Below are positions 62,114 to 64,000 of a stretch of DNA of 64,000 bases, piece by piece. Where the stretch lies: the NCBI GenBank assembly GCA_902761755.1, contig CACWLP010000006.1:58431-122430 (forward strand), written 5' to 3'. The notes beneath the pieces are model-generated. The model had not been told where the DNA came from and made no database searches. It saw only the letters and a list, made by a program, of their open reading frames with translations. This DNA comes from an uncultured Eubacteriales bacterium (GTDB lineage: Bacteria > Bacillota > Clostridia > Christensenellales > Aristaeellaceae). A program made the translations under genes and the position numbers. Each line of letters opens with the position of its first letter. The stretch's first letter is position 1.

Positions 62114-62866
62114 TCATTCCACGGCATCCAGATACCGGCAGATCGCCCAGGCCAGCGGCTCCGCGGCCCGCAGCGCTTCCGGCAGGGTGTTTTTGTTGTT
62201 CCCCACCTCGATGAGCAGGCTGGGCGTGGCCGCCTGCTGGTTATACCGCCCGGATTTCAGCGCTACGCCCCTGCACAGGCCTTCCGCCCGCTGGTTCAGC
62301 GCGTCGCTGAGGGCCCGGCCCACCGTTTCGTTCTTTTCCCATTCCGGCTTTTCGTCAAAATCCGTCCCGGTGCCTTTTCCCACCAGGATCAGGATCCGCG
62401 CCGACGGAAGCCCGTCCACGGGCACGGTATTTTCCCCGTTGCCCCGGGAATAGGAATCCCGGTGCAGATCGATATACAGGTCGTACCCTTCCTCCGCCGC
62501 CCGGGCGATCCCCTCCAGGGAACGGGAATAGGCGGTGGACAGCCGGGGCGGCTCGTACGCAGCGGTATCGTGATTCACTTCCACCCCCGCAGCGCGCAGA
62601 TGCCGAGCCAGCTCCTCCCCTACGCGCACGATATTATACCGTTCGTCCGCCGTGCGCCACGCCTCCGTCTGCTGATAGCGGTTCTCCGCATCCGGCTCGT
62701 AGGCTTCGTAGGTATGCGTGTGGTAAATATACACCCGCCGGGGCGCTTTGGGGATGGCGGAAACGGAGATCACCTCCATGGTGAATCCGGCGTTTTCCGC
62801 AAGACCCAGGACGCACCAGAACGCCGCCGCCACCGCCGCGGCCCAGTAAACGCACCGCTTGCTCAT
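62114..62866 (-). CDS. spoIIP: Stage II sporulation protein P (SpoIIP) amidase/endopeptidase
   Basis: 250 aa, shorter than Bacillus SpoIIP mainly at the N-terminus. Membrane anchor or signal at residues 5-23, then VYIYHTHTYEAYEP (zinc His), DLYIDLHRDSYSRG (zinc His) and LLIEVGNNKNTLPEA (catalytic Glu). SpoIIP cuts peptidoglycan during engulfment. It lies 29 bp after gpr, the order also found in Bacillus. Confidence 0.93.
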   Translation of the reverse strand: MSKRCVYWAAAVAAAFWCVLGLAENAGFTMEVISVSAIPKAPRRVYIYHTHTYEAYEPDAENRYQQTEAWRTADERYNIVRVGEELARHLRAAGVEVNHDTAAYEPPRLSTAYSRSLEGIARAAEEGYDLYIDLHRDSYSRGNGENTVPVDGLPSARILILVGKGTGTDFDEKPEWEKNETVGRALSDALNQRAEGLCRGVALKSGRYNQQAATPSLLIEVGNNKNTLPEALRAAEPLAWAICRYLDAVE

Positions 62867-62895
62867 CCTTTCACCTCATAACAGGATATGCGCGT

Positions 62896-63822
62896 TTACA
62901 TGCCGTCATGCGAAAGGATCCGGATTTCTTCTTCCGAAAGCCTGGGCTGCAGCGCCATGTTCAGCCCGTCCGCCAGGATCATGGCGACCCTGCCCACCAG
63001 TTCGTCCACCTCCCGGGGCGTCACCACCATTTCTCCCAGCCCCGTTTTTACCACCTTATCCGTCAGCGCATCCAGCGCCGGGGCATGCTCCTCCTCCGCG
63101 AGCCCCATATCCGAAAGCAGCAATGTCAGCGCGTCCCGGGCGATCACCGCGGCGTAAACCACCATGGGCACCCCCACCGCGATCACCGGCACTCCCAGCG
63201 TTTCCCGGGTCAGCCCCCGGCGGTGGTTGCCCACGCCGCTGCCCGGCTGGATGCCCGTATCGGTGATCTGCACGGTGGTGCAGATGCGCCCGCTTTCCCG
63301 GGCGGCCAGGGCGTCGATGGCGATGACCGCGGCGGGGCGGGCTTTTTCCACGGTGCCCTTCACGATCTCCGCCGTTTCCATGCCCGTCACCCCCAGCACC
63401 CCCGGCGCGATGGCGCACACGCCCCGCAATCGCCCCTGCAGCCCCTCCGGTTCCGTGCCTTTCAGATGCCGCGTCACCATCATGCTCTCCACCACCCGGC
63501 TGCCCAGGGCGTCCGCCGTCACGTGCCTGTTTCCCAATCCCACCACCATCACGTCCCCGAAGGGCGGCAGCAGCGGCCTTACCGCGTCCGCCACGGCCCG
63601 GGAAAGCGCGCGCCGCTCCTCAGCTTCCGCCCCCAGGATCCGGGGATGGCACAGCGTCACGTACTCCCCCCGGGGCTTTCCCAGGGCTTTTTCCGCTTCT
63701 TCCGTTTCGATCGCCACGTGGATCTCCTCGATGCTGCCGCGGCGGTAAGTGCGGCTCATCACGCCTGCCGTTCCCTCCGCCAGCGCCCGGCTTTCCATGG
63801 CCAGATCCGTTCTAATCTGCAT
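62896..63822 (-). CDS. gpr: Germination protease GPR (spore protease)
   Basis: 308 aa from ATG 63822 with GGAGGAGGG upstream. The N-terminus MQIRTDLAMES has the TDLAxE self-processing motif. VVGLGNRHVTADALGSRVVESMMVTRHL and QITDTGIQPGSGVGNHRRGLTRETLGVPVIAVGVP are GPR signatures. It degrades small acid-soluble spore proteins at germination, so this organism should make true endospores. No clear sigma-G promoter could be read upstream. Confidence 0.95.
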   Translation of the reverse strand: MQIRTDLAMESRALAEGTAGVMSRTYRRGSIEEIHVAIETEEAEKALGKPRGEYVTLCHPRILGAEAEERRALSRAVADAVRPLLPPFGDVMVVGLGNRHVTADALGSRVVESMMVTRHLKGTEPEGLQGRLRGVCAIAPGVLGVTGMETAEIVKGTVEKARPAAVIAIDALAARESGRICTTVQITDTGIQPGSGVGNHRRGLTRETLGVPVIAVGVPMVVYAAVIARDALTLLLSDMGLAEEEHAPALDALTDKVVKTGLGEMVVTPREVDELVGRVAMILADGLNMALQPRLSEEEIRILSHDGM

Positions 63823-63885
63823 ATTCCGCCCTCCTCCGTTTTAATCTGAACGGCGGCAGGGGCTTCTATGCGGTTTGGGGCATGC

Positions 63886-63904
63886 AAAAACCCGGCGGGC
63901 TTTT
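63886..63904 (-). terminator. Short terminator-like hairpin upstream of gpr
   Basis: AAAAACCCG/GCGGGCTTTT is a small symmetric hairpin with A and T runs. It probably ends a leftward gene that lay to the right before the insertion-sequence end arrived. Confidence 0.45.
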
Positions 63905-64000
63905 GAACTGGCCCCCGTCAAGAGGACAGTGAAACAAAAAACAATATTGGAACAAGAAGTCTCTGGCAACCAACATGAGTTGCCAGGGATTTTCTACATG
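63904..64000. mobile_element. Terminal end of a probable IS3-like insertion sequence (runs off the window)
   Basis: From 63904 the sequence begins TGAACTGGCCCCCGTCAAGA, then GGACAGTG; this resembles the TGAACTG-CCCC-GTCAA-GGACA type of inverted repeat that I associate with IS3-family elements. It differs in base composition from the neighbouring genes. A perfect 8-bp hairpin (63963-63970/63979-63986) follows. No transposase is visible inside the window and I cannot tell whether this is the left or right end. It abuts the hairpin at 63886-63904. Confidence 0.45.

Overview
The window reads as a moderately high-GC, Gram-positive, endospore-forming anaerobe of the class Clostridia. The evidence is a Spo0A orthologue, SpoIIP next to the germination protease GPR, an electron-bifurcating [FeFe]-hydrogenase operon, a clostripain-type (C11) protease, two DegV proteins, secG and rsmG-ParB/Noc. 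I infer a gut or rumen relative from the many small secreted proteins and the carbohydrate genes. I cannot name a species from sequence alone. Genes are densely packed, many pairs overlap by 4 bp (ATGA), and clear TTGACA-N17-TATAAT-like promoters precede most transcription units.

Layout. 1-7.1 kb: end of a gyrase/topoisomerase-A-like gene, then leftward genes for a secreted cysteine-amidase-like protein, a TIM-barrel/AAA ATPase in-frame fusion, an ABC-F ATPase, SecG and a MATE exporter. 7.4-12.5 kb: HndABCD-type bifurcating hydrogenase operon with an embedded stand-alone HATPase. 12.5-16.8 kb: a small secreted protein, GH42 beta-galactosidase, RluD, LspA and a DUF5665-like protein. 16.9-22.4 kb: aspartate kinase, a 699-aa unknown, a SpoU rRNA methyltransferase and KDG kinase. 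22.8-31 kb: ClpB with a CtsR-like box, HAD hydrolase, a four-domain peptidoglycan-binding lipoprotein, DegV, Spo0A and a two-gene unit of a small peptide and a DUF1508 protein. 31-42.2 kb: a large SdrD-B-like secreted protein and a housekeeping/competence region (ComEA-like, ParB/Noc, RsmG, HolA, ComEC, two metallo-beta-lactamase-fold proteins, ComF). 42.4-52.3 kb: one tight eight-gene unit led by an autoregulated-looking GntR gene: M3 peptidase, Lrp, aminotransferase, CapA, an apparent LeuB-fold pseudoenzyme and a heterodimeric ABC exporter. 52.3-55.7 kb: a tandem structured repeat, TldD/TldE and HU. 55.8-64 kb: C11 protease, secreted protein, tRNA-Arg(ACG), DegV, MurI, a membrane protein, SpoIIP, GPR, and the edge of a probable insertion sequence.

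The most unusual content is non-coding. Two 242-250 bp multi-hairpin elements, in opposite orientations, each sit between two near-identical copies of an intrinsic terminator, as if insertion had duplicated the terminator. A third, diverged relative lies at 281-492. The three share conserved linker sequences around a hairpin whose stem has changed sequence but kept its pairing. All three lie between convergent genes. A separate three-copy, 80-bp structured tandem repeat fills the 5' leader of tldD. Among proteins, the LeuB-like pseudoenzyme in the ABC-exporter operon and the TIM-AAA fusion stand out.
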